Below are positions 46,074 through 57,045 of a DNA stretch of 64,000 bases, in pieces. The notes under the pieces are model-generated. The model saw nothing but the letters and a program-made list of their open reading frames with translations. It ran no database searches and was not told where the DNA came from. The position numbers were made by a program, and so were the translations under genes. The stretch is from Dillenia suffruticosa (taxonomy: Eukaryota > Streptophyta > Magnoliopsida > Dilleniales > Dilleniaceae): assembly GCA_033439265.1 (NCBI GenBank), contig JAVTVX010000009.1, forward strand, positions 12,551,109-12,615,108. The letters are read 5' to 3'. How positions within the stretch are numbered: position 1 is the first letter of the stretch; every line of letters begins with the position of its first letter.

Positions 46074-47543
46074 ATGATACTTGTCCTCAAGCATTCCTAA
46101 CTCATCTAAAACGAAAACTAAAAACCTGCTTGTTTTCTTCCAAGTCCCCAAGTCAACAATCACTATTAAAAAGTTAAGCTGAAAGCATAATCAAAACAAT
46201 AAGTATTTCACAGTGTTCCGTACTAAAACAACCACTATATATCCCAACAGTTACTTACGAAATCCAAACAGCAAGAATCGACAATCCTCTCCAAGGGGTT
46301 ACTCTAATGCACTCGAAATGGTAAGGAATATTTCAATAACACTAAATTAACACATTGGAATTGGCATTACCATATGCTTGCAAATATATCAAATCTCCAC
46401 AACTCAAAAATTAGAATTTCATGCATCAATCTAAAGGTTTTTTATTTGGTTGTAACGTGGCTAGGGTTAGGGGTAGGATAAAAGGGAATATCAAGGGTTA
46501 AAGTGTACCAAAAATAATATGCAATTAACTACACAATTCTTTCTGCGATAACACCTTTGCCCCACAAAGGTAGCACACCAAAAATTCATGATCTTGTCAC
46601 CCACGTGTGCTCAACATAGCTAACATTCAAATCACAATAATATGTCAACCTTTTTCTCTATGATCTATGATTGAAATGAATTTATCAAGAATGCATCTTT
46701 CTTCTTCTTTTTTTTTTTTTGAAGAACATTTCAGATGAAAGATGAACAAAATCAAACTTTTTTTCTTTCCTTTTTTTTTTCATATGTAACAAATATTATC
46801 ATCAAAACTCTAATTAATACACATCTCATGAGACAATCATATAATTAATATCATACAATTAACTGCATATATCCCTGGTACAAGGGTTGAAACTTCAGCT
46901 AAAATAAGGTTATAGTATTATATTGAAGGGTTTCGAAGAAAGAAAGGGTCTCAGGCTCAATTTGGTTCACTAAGGGGATTATAAATCAAGGTAGAGATTT
47001 TTACGAAAGCCAAAATGGGGTAAAACCTAAATGCCTTTATCACTTCAATCGTAAAACCCTATATGTGGTTTCGAAATGCATAACAATGCAAGTTCTAGAA
47101 TGTGCATCCAAGTGTGATAATCGCTCATCAAAAAAGACAATCTTGAGCACAAAGAATGAATTGGCTCATTTATGGCTCAAAACCTCACTTTTTAAGTAGG
47201 GTTTGTGTCAAATCTTACATGTTCATCATTCAAAGAAAACTATTAAAGACATGAACAGCCATCTCAAGCACAAAAACACCATTGATACAAGCCATTTGTC
47301 TTACATCTCCAGCCACCCAAATAGCATACATCAACAAAGGGAACTTGAAATTTTTTTTTTGTCAAATCAAAATGCCTATAAAGAATGCTCCTATGTATGA
47401 ATCTAAAAGAATGGCTAACCTCCCCCACACCTAAACCATACAGTGTTCCCAATGTATCCCTAAATGAAGAAAGAGCAAAAGAAAAAAAGAAAACATGCAA
47501 AAATGAAGAAACAAACAAAAAGGCAAGATAGAACAATACTCCC
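46074..47543 (-). other. 3' untranslated region of the Athila-type element
   Basis: About 1.5 kb between the env-like frame and the polypurine tract. No frame with recognisable similarity; T runs at 46707-46720 and 46768-46780. Long non-coding 3' regions are normal in Athila elements. Confidence 0.55.
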
Positions 47544-48980
47544 CTACGGTGGAGGTGGAAACGGAGGACGAAAGCCAACAAACGCGAAATATGCCATAAG
47601 GTTGTTTTCCATGCGAGACAAACGATCATCGATAGATTGAAGTGTGGGTGCGGAAATAGGGACTGCAGAGAGAAGAAGGACTACCTCAGGGATGGGAGAA
47701 CCTGTACGAGGACAAGAAAAGTGCTTCGGGCGTGCACTCGGAGGGTTAAAAGTGTAATGCCCATCTGAAACCGATAAAACACCCATACATATTAAACAAT
47801 CCAAATCCAATGGTTTTATGGGGCATGCGACATGTAAATCATGATTAGTCAAGTCCAACACGCCCAAATTCACGGCCAAAAGGGTAATGAGAGAGCCCAA
47901 AATTAATGGTCGCCTTGGTTTGTTCACACAAGACAGGAATTATGAGGCTACCCAATACCCGAAATTAACCCATTGGTTGGTGTGCATGCACCATAGAAAA
48001 AAAAGTTCAGGTTTAGTGCAAATGGCGGAGCTATTCTTGCGGCCAGAGAAACTAAAGGCCAGGACCCTATGAATGAGTCGCAATGCATTATCCTTCAAAT
48101 AGCTACCCTTAGAATGACTAGGGTGATAAGGAACAGGATCTACAGTCAGCTCAATCCAGATGCGCATGTATGTAGAGTTAAAAATAGGAGGAAAATCACA
48201 GAAACTAGACTGATATGTAGAGGACTGGGCGTGAGCCTCACTAAGGAACCCTAAAGCAACGTTAAATTCAGTCAAGGAGAGATGAAAGGAGTGATTCACC
48301 AGGCGAAAATGAATTAAGTTAGGGGTGTAGGCAGTGAAATCCGTGGGTGTGTGAAAGCGAAAAGTGGTGTAAAATTCATAAGTTAACTCAAGCAGGGCAG
48401 GGAAAGTGCAATTCAAGTATTGATCCCAGCCAATAGCAGAAAGATATCGGGCAATGGAGTCATGCATATTCAGTACTTGCAATGATGGAAAATGAAAGGA
48501 TTTATAAGGACTGATACGTCGAACAGAAATAACAGAGTACCTTTGTCGCACTTTGGCAGAATGAAATCGCAGACAACCGCGCAGGTGAGTATGAGGCAGG
48601 GGAAGGACAGATTTCCCTCTAGCCACCCTTGAACGGACGCGAGGCCTTTGCGGATTGGAAGAGGAGGGCTCGGCTGTTGTCGCTGGTACAGGGGCGGATG
48701 GAGTTGGAGAGGGATCAATAGGAGGTGATTGGGGATGGCGATCACTCGAAGGGGAAGAAGATGGAGGTCTGTGATGGCCTGAGGGTGGACTGGAGGGTAA
48801 GTGTGGACGGGATCGAGAGGTGGAAGGCGAAGGGTTTGCAGGAGGCGATGAAGGCGATTCGTTGCTATCGGAGAAGAGAGAGATGCGAGATGCACCTTGA
48901 CTCTTCGGTCCCTGGGGCCAATGTGGGCGGAGGCCAGAGCGATGGTGGTGGTGGTAAGGGTGTATCTGTTTCTTGGCCAT
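47544..48980 (-). pseudogene. Athila env-like/ORF3 product (ATHILA ORF-1 type)
   Basis: The likely start is the Met of MAKKQIHPYHHHH at 48980; an in-frame upstream Met at 49064 would add a hydrophobic 28-residue leader. A Ser/Pro-rich N-terminal 110 residues precede a folded region (ARYLSAIGWDQYLNCTFPAL, then TEFNVALGFLSEAHAQSS) that resembles the ATHILA ORF-1 family of plant elements. A stop at 47940 splits the frame; the same reading resumes at once (NKPRRPLILGSLITLLAVNLG) and ends PPFPPPP at 47544 with a coiled-coil-like stretch (LQSIDDRLSRMENNLM). Position after integrase is where Athila elements carry the so-called env-like gene. Its function is unknown and no clear membrane anchor is seen at the C-terminus. 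Confidence 0.7.
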
Positions 48981-49134
48981 CAGTGGCAGCAGTAGAGATA
49001 GCGTCGAAGGCGAAAGAGGAAAGAAAACCCTAGAAAACAAATGTCGAAAGGTTAGAGCAAACAAGTTAATGTTGATTCTTCTCTTCGACTTTCATTTTTT
49101 TTATATATAAAATGCAGAAGTGGTCTGAATTTAA

Positions 49135-49369
49135 GGCATGGGCACGCCTTAAATGAAGTGAGATTCTGTCTGTCTAATGGTCGCAGGGCCAGACGTGGAC
49201 GGATCATAGAGCGTGGTCACGCCCTATCGTAGGAGTACATCTGCCAGTGGGAGTGATATGGGCAGATGTGAAAAGTGATTATGGCGTGGGCACGCCTTAA
49301 GGGAAAATGATATCTGTCCGTGTAAATGAGGTAGGCAGATGTGAGTAGGAGATAAGGCGTGGGCACGCC
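49135..49369 (-). repeat. 73-bp tandem array of GGCGTGGGCACGCC hairpins
   Basis: GGCATGGGCACGCC (49135), AGCGTGGTCACGCC (49210), GGCGTGGGCACGCC (49283) and GGCGTGGGCACGCC (49356) recur at steps of 75, 73 and 73 bp. Each is a 5- to 6-bp stem with a 2-nt loop. GCAGATGTGA also repeats between them. The array lies in the non-coding gap between integrase and the env-like gene, upstream of the latter. Confidence 0.8.
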
Positions 49370-49599
49370 CTATAGTACGACCACTTTTGAATTTTTTTTT
49401 TAATCACTCCTAAAGCAAGTTTAAAGAAGGAAAATAAAGAAAATGAATAAATAATAATAAAAAAAAAAAAATAATAATAATAATAAATAAATAAAAATAA
49501 AAATAGGACTATTGGGTTGCCTCCCAATGAGCGCCTTTGTTTATCGTCTTTGACTCGACATTGCCTTCTCGTCTTACTCCTCCTTGTATGTGGGATGTG

Positions 49600-50985
49600 C
49601 CAAATGAACTTCCTCCAATGTAGAGACATTAAATCTGTCAATAAATGGTTTCAATCGTTGTCCATTCACCTTAAAAGTGTTGTTAGTCTTTATATTTTTA
49701 ATTTCAATAGCACCATGAGGAGAGATACTTACTACCGAATATGGTCATGTCCATCGAGACTTTAACTTACCGGGCATAAACTTCAATTTGGAATCGAAAA
49801 GAAGCACTTTTTGACCTTCAAAGAAATGTTTTTGCCGACGAAGTTTATCGTGAACAAGTTTAGTCCTTTCTTTGTAAAGCTTTGCATTGTTGTAAGCTTC
49901 CAAACGAATCTCTTCCAACTCCTGAAGTTGCAACTTCCTCTCCCTTCCAACTTCCTTGGCATCTAAGTTGCATTGCTTGACTGCCCAAAAAGCACGATAT
50001 TCAATAGCAACCGGTAAATGACATAACTTACCAAAGACTACTCGGTATGGTGACATTCCAATTGGGGTTTTGAATGCAGTTCGATAGGCCCAGAGTGCAT
50101 CCTCCAATCGTAAACTCCAATCCTTACGGCTTGGATTTACTATTTTTTCCAAAATGCTCTTAATCTCACGGTTAGAAACTTCTGCTTGCCCATTGGTTGG
50201 AGGATGGTATGCGGTGGCTACTCGGTGATTAACTCCGTATTTGCGCATTAAAGCTTCCACCGTACGATTGCAAAAATGTGTACCTTGATCACTGATGATC
50301 ACTTTTGGTACCCCAAACCTACAGAAAATGTTAGATTTAAGGAAACCTACAACAACCGTAGAATCATTAGTACGGGTAGCTTTTGCTTCTACCCATTTCG
50401 AGACATAATCTACTGTGAGCAAAATATATAGAAAGCCACATGAATTAGGAAAGGGTCCTATAAAATCCATACCCCATACATCGAAAATTTCACAAAATAA
50501 AATTGGGGTTTGAGGCATTTCATCCCTAGAAGATATGTTGCCCATCCTTTGACAATTCACACAACTCTTACAATATTGGTATGCATCCTTAAAGAGTGTT
50601 TTCCAATAAAAACCACTATCTAGAATTTTCCTAGCAGTTCTTTTGGGTCCAAAATGACCACCACATGCATGACTATGACAATGAGCAAGAATGGAATGAA
50701 TTTCATCGTTAGGCACACATCTACGAATGATTTGATCAGATCCTATTTTCCATAAGTATGGTTCATCCCAAATGTAGTACTTCGAGTCATTCCTAAGTTT
50801 GTTCCTTTGTGCAATACTTAGGTCATGAGGAAGAATCCCAGTTACAAGAAAATTTACAATGTCAGTAAACCAAGGTTCCTTACCTGTCTTACCTTGTAGG
50901 GTAAACAATTGCTCATCCGGAAATGTTTCAGATATAGGCAAGGATTCTTCTTCTCGCACCAAGCGACTCAAATAATTAGCTACAG
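49600..50985 (-). pseudogene. Athila-type integrase
   Basis: A 408-codon open stretch (50971-49745) holds the zinc finger ([12 protein letters not shown] with CKSCVNCQ), then the DDE core: [12 protein letters not shown] (Asp), [11 protein letters not shown] (Asp) and [16 protein letters not shown] (Glu), all present. The C-terminal domain includes [22 protein letters not shown], typical of Athila integrases. A stop at 49745 interrupts the last part, which goes on to about 49600 (VNGQRLKPF). The catalytic core looks intact; the truncated end and the upstream stops in pol make activity unlikely. It would insert element DNA into the host chromosome. Confidence 0.85.
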
Positions 50986-52501
50986 AATTTTCAAGTCCCT
51001 TCCTGTCCTTAATCTCCCAATCGAATTCTTACAAAAGCAGTACCTATCGGATAAGTCGTGGTTTTGACTCCTTCTTCGAAAGCAAATATTTCAAGGCTGC
51101 ATGATCAGAGTAAACGACAACTTTAGAGCCTAACAAATAAGATCTAAATTTCTCTAAAGCAAAAACTATGGTAAGAAGCTCCTTCTCAGTTGTGGTATAG
51201 TTTCATTGCGCTGGATTGAGTGTCCTCGATGCATAGTAAATGGCATGAGATTGCTTCCCTTCCTTTTGTCCGAGCACAGCTCCCACAACATAGTGACTTG
51301 CATCGTACATCAACTCAAAAGGTAGATCCCAATTGGGTGCCTGCAAAACCGGAGTTGAAGTTATCAAAGTTTTCAATGTATCAAAAGCTTCCTTACACTC
51401 ATTTCCAAAATCGAATATAACATCATGTTGCAACAATCTCGAGAGTAGTTGAGCTATTTTCGAGAAGTCCTTGATGAATCGCCGATAGAAACCTGCATGG
51501 CCAAGAAAACTTCGAATTTCTCGCACATTAGTAGGATATGACAAGTTAGCAATTAAATCTGCCTTGGCTTTGTCAACTTCAATGCCTCTTGAAGAAATTA
51601 CATAACCTAACACTATTCCCTCCTTCACCATAAAATGACATTTCTCATAGTTAAGGACTAGATTAGTATCAATGCATCTCTTAAGAACTTTACACAAATT
51701 ATCTAAGCATTGATTGAATGAATCACCATACACCGTAAGATCATCCATGAAAATTTCGATGCAATCTTCAATTAAATCAGAAAATATACTCATCATGCAT
51801 CTTTGAAATGTTTCCGGTGCATTACAAAGTCCAAAGGGCATCCTACGATATGCAAATGTTCCAAATGGGCAAGTAAAGGTAGTCTTTTTCTGATCTTGTT
51901 GAGCTACAACTATTTGATAATAGCCTGAGTACCCATCCAAGAAACAGAAAAACAATTTACCCACCAAACTTTCTAGCATTTGATCAATGAAGGGTAAAGG
52001 GAAATGATCCTTCCGAGTGGCGGTATTTAATTTTCTAAAGTCAATGCACATTCGCCATCCGGTTTGAAGTCTCATTGGTACCAGCTCATTATTCTCATTT
52101 TTTACCAATTGAAATCCACTCTTTTTGGGAACAACATCAACCGGACTTACCCATTGACTATCAGAAATAGGATATATAATGCCTAACTCTAACAGTTTCA
52201 AAATTTCCTTCAAAATAATTTCTTTCATGGTGGGATTGAGTTTTCGTTGAAGTTCCCTTACTGGTTTGGAATTGGGTTCGAGCAGAATGCGATGCATACA
52301 CACAGAAGGGCTGATACCTTTTATGTCTGCCAAGGTCCATCCAATAGCCATCTTGTGTTCTCTCAATACCCGCATTAAGCTCTCTTCTTGATTTTCGGTC
52401 AAGTCCTTGGGTATGATTACTAGTAGGGTTTTGTTGTTACCCAAGTATGCATACTTAAGATGTTCAGGTAAAGGCTTTAACTCGAGCTTTGGGGCCTGCA
52501 T
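50986..52501 (-). pseudogene. Athila-type reverse transcriptase and RNase H
   Basis: A 432-codon open stretch (52501-51203) carries all RT blocks: RELQRKLNPTMKEIILKEIL, then SPVDVVPKKSG, RMCIDFRKLNTATRKDHFP, CFLDGYSGYYQI, GLCNAPETFQRCMMSIF, and the catalytic EIFMDDLTVYG with both aspartates, then SFLGHAGFYRRFIKDFSKI. RNase H starts at LMYDASHYVVGAVLGQ. After a stop at 51203 it continues ([19 protein letters not shown]) with two more stops near 51035 and 51025, at codons that read TAG and TAA where Trp and Gln are expected. It reaches the linker to integrase ([11 protein letters not shown]). Confidence 0.86.
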
Positions 52502-52644
52502 TGTAGAAGGAAGAATTTACTCGTTAGAAAGAGGTAATGGTAGGAAATTACTAACTTGCCTGAGGGGTAACTCCGGTGTGGACTGCAAAGCCATGATAGT
52601 CTCCTCGGTGTCTTCATCTCGAGTTACCTGGTTTGTTTATCTGT

Positions 52645-53188
52645 TCATCCCCTTTTTAACACAAGATCAAGTTTATCAAGTATCAAATATTGTTCAACAT
52701 TCTCATTAACAACAGAATCAATAATGCTAACATGAAAAATGGATTCCGAATCATTTGGATGTTGCATGGCATGAAAAATATTAAATGTGACAATCTCTCC
52801 ATCAAATTCAAATGGCAAGGTTCCTTTATCAACATCAATCTTAGTTTTTGCTGTTTTCATAAAAGGCCTTCCAAGCAATATGAGAGCAGGGTTTGGTGAA
52901 CAAGTATCATCCATGTCAATGATATAAAAATCAACTGAAAAAATTAATTCATTGACCTTGACTAAGACATCTTCAACAATTCCCTCAGGATATGATGTGG
53001 ACCTATCAGCTAATTGTATGATCACATTAGTTTTCTTCAAAGGTCCTAAATTCAAGTACCTAAAAACAGTTAAGGGCATAACATTGATTGATGCACCTAG
53101 GTCAAGCATTGTCTTTTCTATACTCTTAACCCCTACGATTATTGGTATGGTGAACATACCAGGGTCCTTACACTTAGGGGGTAATTTT
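52645..53188 (-). pseudogene. Athila-type aspartic protease
   Basis: KLPPKCKDPGMFTIPIIVG leads to MLDLGASINVMPLTVFRYL, the Athila form of the protease active site, then LILLGRPFMKTAKTKIDV, the C-terminal ILGRPF block. The frame is open from 53157 to 52645. Just upstream a TAA (53191-53193) separates it from gag, at a codon that reads Gln in relatives, so gag and protease were once one frame. It would process the gag-pol precursor. Confidence 0.82.
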
Positions 53189-54981
53189 CTTTAGATGATG
53201 GCTGAAACATTCTCATTAACACAAATTTTATCACTGCCCTCTAGTTTTGTCTTCCTAGTGCATAGTTCTTTGAGAAATTTTGCATACCTTGGCACTTGTT
53301 GGATCGCATCCAATAACGGGATGTTGATTTCCACTTTTCGAAAAGTATCTAAGATTTCCTTCTCCTCATTCTCTTTCTTCGATCTTGCTAACCTGCTAGG
53401 AAAAGGAGGTGGAATTACAACTCTAGTCTTAGAAGTATCGGTTTCTTTACTTACCTTTGTGGCCGATTCATTCAATATTGATGTTTTGTTTTGTTCGGCA
53501 TCTTTATCTTCTTCAATTGTTGATGAGTTGTCCTGCATTTTCCTTTCATTCTTGACTGCCATAGCACTTACGTTTTTTCTCGGGTTGATTTCTACTTGAG
53601 AGGGTAGCTTCCCATTGTTTTTCTCCATTTGATTCACGGTCGTTGTCGATTGCGACATCTGATTTTCCAAGTTTTTTATGCTGGTTCTTGTCTCTAGTTG
53701 AAATCGTTGGTTCTCCTGTTGCAACCGTTGGGTTTCCTGTTGAAACAATTGAGTGCTGTTAGCCAAACTTTTAACAATTTCTTCTATAGACATACCTTGA
53801 TTTGAGGAGGGTTGATGCGATTGAAATTGTTGTCGAGGTTGCTGTTGAAACCCTTGTTGTCGATTCCCATAACTAAAATTTGGATGATCCTTCCATCCAG
53901 GGTTGTAGGTGTTTGAATAGGGATCATACTTCCGTTGTGGTTGCCCTGGAAATACCCCAATTGCATTCATTTGTTCGCTGCACTCCTCTTGAAGAGTAGG
54001 ACACATATCGGTTGGGTATCCTATGTTCGAGCAAATACCACATGCTTTCACTTGTTGGATTTTTTCTACAACCAACATTTCCACAATAAAAGTTAGGGAA
54101 TCTATTTTATGTTCGAGAGAAGAACTACTCACCTCATTGACCCTTTTTAGGGCCTCTTGTCACCCTCCGAATTGTTGGGCATTGGCTGCCATGTTTGAGA
54201 TCAAATTTCTCGCATCATCGGGTGTCTTGTTCACCAATGCTCCTCCACTCGCAGCATCGATCATGTTTCGTTCCATTGGGGAAAGACCTTCATAGAAATA
54301 ACGGATTAACAACTATTCTGGAATTTGATGTTGAGGACAGCTAGCACATAGTTGTTTAAATCTTTTCCAATATTCGTATAAGGTTTCCCCATTGTACTGC
54401 CTTATTTCACAAATTTCCTTTCTAATAGTAGCTGCACGAGAAGCTGGAAAAATTTTTTCTAAAAACATCCTCTCCAAGTCAGGCCAAGTAGTAATAGAAC
54501 CAGAAGGCAAATAAAAGAGCCAATCCTTGGCCTTATCTATCAAAGAAAAAGGAAAAACAACAAGTTTAAGTTGTTCTTCGGTTACTCCCTGTGGTCTCAT
54601 GGTGGAACAGATAATGTAGAACTCCTTAGGATGTTTGTGAGGATCTTCTCCTGCAAGACTATAAAATTTAGGCAATAAATGAATCAGTCCAGATCTTAAT
54701 TCGAATGGAGTTGTAATATTGGAAAAATTAATGCACAAAGGTTGCTGATTAAATTTAGGGGTTGCCAACTCCCTTAAAGTCCGCTGAGCTGTCATGTTTG
54801 TTTCTTTGACCTCCTTCTCTTCAACGTCAACGTCTGAGTCTAAGAGTTGGTTGGCTAGATTGTTTCCTAGTGATGAACTTGCTGTCTTCTTTGTTTCTTG
54901 AGTCTCCTTTTTCAGTTTTCGGACTGTTTTCTCGATCTCTAGGTCAAACACAAGTTCACCTGTACGAGCAGAACGAGGCAT
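53189..54981 (-). pseudogene. Athila-type gag
   Basis: The likely start is MPRSARTGELVFD at 54981; the longer frame beginning at 55086 would run through the primer site. The retrotransposon gag domain lies at 54700-54313 (FPFSLIDKAKDWLFYLPSGS, then EYWKRFKQLCASCPQHQIPE). Stops at 54313-54315 (TAG) and 54160-54162 (TGA) break it. The CCHC knuckle reads CGICSNIGYPTDMC, with Tyr where His is expected (a C-to-T change). A Gln-rich stretch (53850-53700) and a basic, Ser/Thr-rich tail follow. It would form the particle shell and bind element RNA. Confidence 0.84.
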
Positions 54982-55037
54982 ATACCAAAAAATATATGAA
55001 AGTAAAATTTTAAAAGAAATAAATCTATCAACACCGC

Positions 55038-55055
55038 TCCCTGGCAATGGCGCCA
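55038..55055 (-). other. Primer binding site of the Athila-type element (tRNA-Asp type)
   Basis: Minus strand TGGCGCCATTGCCAGGGA, two changes from the tRNA-Asp complement that Athila-type elements commonly use, 5 nt from the LTR end. Both changes are G to A. Confidence 0.8.
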
Positions 55056-55060
55056 AAATT

Positions 55061-56462
55061 TGGTGTGTCGTCAAACAGCCAAACATAAAATACCTACTTC
55101 AAACGATTCGAATATAGCGCGAGTAGGGTCGTATCCATAGAGAACGACAGATCTATTTCTTTTAATAAAAATGAAAATAAAATATGGGGGGTTTTTATGA
55201 AATAATCTAAAATAACTAAGCAAACAAATCACTAAAAATTTACTAAAATAAAATGATGAGATAATATCAATTAAAGGAAAAGATGTCAATTAAGATAAAA
55301 TCTAGCCAAATGAGTTATTTCCATCTTGATGTGTTTGATTGATCATCGATACAAAAATTACTCGATATTATGTGAATAAATTGGTTATAACCGCTAAATA
55401 TCACGAAATGACCAATCTCTCTTTACTTCTTCGGTAATCAAGATACCATCGTTAATTATTTCTCTAATCGAAAGATAATCCAAGAGACTCTCGTTGGATT
55501 TAATGTTCTGACAGCATTAAGATCTAGAGAGACCCAATTCTAATCAGTAAATTCTAATCTGGATTTATTTAAATTAGATTATCTAATCTCTCGACATAAA
55601 TCCTACCGTTTACGAGGCCATAAAATTATGTCAATTACCACTCCATTAAAAACACACAAATCTTGCTATTTTTAAATGGTAGTAGACTATTTTAGAGTTA
55701 TTAAACATAGCGTTCTATTTAACAATTCCAAAATAATCATAAACACTAAACATAGGAATTAAATAAATACCCACAAATATCAAGCAAATAAGATCATTTA
55801 GATCTCACAATCATCATTTATCAAGATTTCAATAATTTTTTGACTAGAAAAAAAATTAAAATGAAAATATAATGAAAGAAAACTCATAAAAAATGAATGT
55901 TGCTTCTAAGGAATGAAGAAAAGAACAAAGAGTTTCTCTCCCCGCTAAAGGCTGCTACCTACTATTTTTTTGTTTCTGCACACCCCCCAAAAGTCAAGAA
56001 CACAAAGCTTAAATATCTCTTCTAGTGGGGGGCGGCTGGAACCCTAAAGGAATAGTAAATCCTACAATTTTATCTTAGTAAAATTACTCCATAATATTCT
56101 CTAAAATTGAATAAAATATCCTAAAAAATAAAATCCTAAAAACTTCAAGTAAAATAAAAAATATTTTTTTACATTTACAACTTTTCAAAATTTCACATTC
56201 CTAAATATTAGGAATGAAGAATAGAATCTTCAAAAGTCTTGTATTTCTCCTTGAATTCAGCGCGCCCACGTGCTAATGAAAAGTCACTTCTATCTGTTCT
56301 TTCGTCCTTGCATAATTGCTCCAATTAAACCTCTTTTTCTTCATATTTCTCCCCACTTTTTGTCTGATTAATCTAACACATCAATCACCACAATTAGTGT
56401 AATATTTTATCAAAATAATACAAAAATCAATTACAAATATTACACTTATTTTGTTCCTATCA
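55061..56462 (-). repeat. 5' LTR of the Athila-type element
   Basis: 1402 bp. Minus strand starts TGATAGGAACAAAATAAG and ends ACACACCA. Adjoined on the right by target copy GTAGG. Confidence 0.93.
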
Positions 56463-56600
56463 GTAGGCGTAAATGTTCGTAGCCTTCCCTTTGCATTTTT
56501 GCAAAGAGGCTGTTTTTACGCCTCTAACCCGTGACCTCAAGGTCACCAAAAATGCAACTCAACCGTTGCACAAAGGCTCGTCCTCGGACCTTCACTGTGA
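56463..56600 (-). mobile_element. 5' part of Au-like SINE, split by Athila element
   Basis: Minus strand: GAGCCTTTGTGCAACGGTTG (tRNA-like A-box region), GACCTTGAGGTCACGGGTT (before a degenerate B-box), then ACAGCCTCTTTGCAAA and GGAAGGCTACG, the order of blocks in Au-type plant SINEs. It continues at 44655-44622 on the other side of the Athila element. It appears to sit in an intron of the aldolase-like gene. Confidence 0.7.
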
Positions 56601-56673
56601 TTATACTCCATTAATTCTTACAAAGCTCTAACTTTTCAAGTCGAACTGAATTGTTGACTGATGGCATTGGCAG

Positions 56674-56858
56674 GGATTTGATTCAGTCATGGCAGATGGT
56701 TCACACCTTCCTTTCGAGGACAATGTCTTGTATACTAAATCCATATCAAGCTTGGCTCATGCAATATATTGGTAGAGGCTGAACTGGGAAGATTAGCAGG
56801 AACCGAAGATGACTTAACTGTTGAAGATTATGAAGCAAGGCTCACTGATGTTAATCAG
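56674..56858 (+). CDS. Aldolase-like exon 1 of 4 seen (frameshifted)
   Basis: Preceded by GGCAG and followed by GTTCC. Reads GFDSVMADGSHLPFEDN in one frame up to about 56762 and LVEAELGRLAGTEDDLTVED in another from about 56769. 185 bp is not a multiple of three while the neighbouring exons are phase 0, so 4 nt appear to be missing near 56765. Confidence 0.75.
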
Positions 56859-56937
56859 GTTCCTTTTGGCTCCTGGTAATCAACTCCTAACTTGTTCTTT
56901 ATGATAGCATGGTAAAAATTGACCTTACATGTTTCAG

Positions 56938-57045
56938 GCTCGAGTGTTTATTGACAAGACAGGGATTGATGCCTTGGCTGTGTGTATTGGGAATGTCAGT
57001 GGGAAATACCCAGCAAGTGGCCCAATCAGGCTTGATCTGCTTAAG
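56938..57045 (+). CDS. Aldolase-like exon 2 of 4 seen
   Basis: 108 bp, phase 0, 36 codons. Reads ARVFIDKTGIDALAVCIGN and onward to GPIRLDLLK. Acceptor TTTCAG, donor GTAAGA. Confidence 0.85.

Larger units (their letters stand above)
44656..56462 (-). mobile_element. Complete Athila-type Ty3/gypsy element, TSD GTAGG
   Basis: LTRs at 44656-46056 and 55061-56462 (about 1.4 kb each; minus strand TGATAGG...ACACCA), flanked by GTAGG on both sides (44651-44655 and 56463-56467). On the minus strand: primer site, gag, protease, RT, RNase H, integrase, an env-like ORF, a long 3' untranslated region and a polypurine tract. Hand comparison of the first about 245 bp of the LTRs shows about 12 differences, so the insertion is not recent. 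Several stops in gag and pol make this copy inactive. It lies inside an Au-like SINE. Confidence 0.93.
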
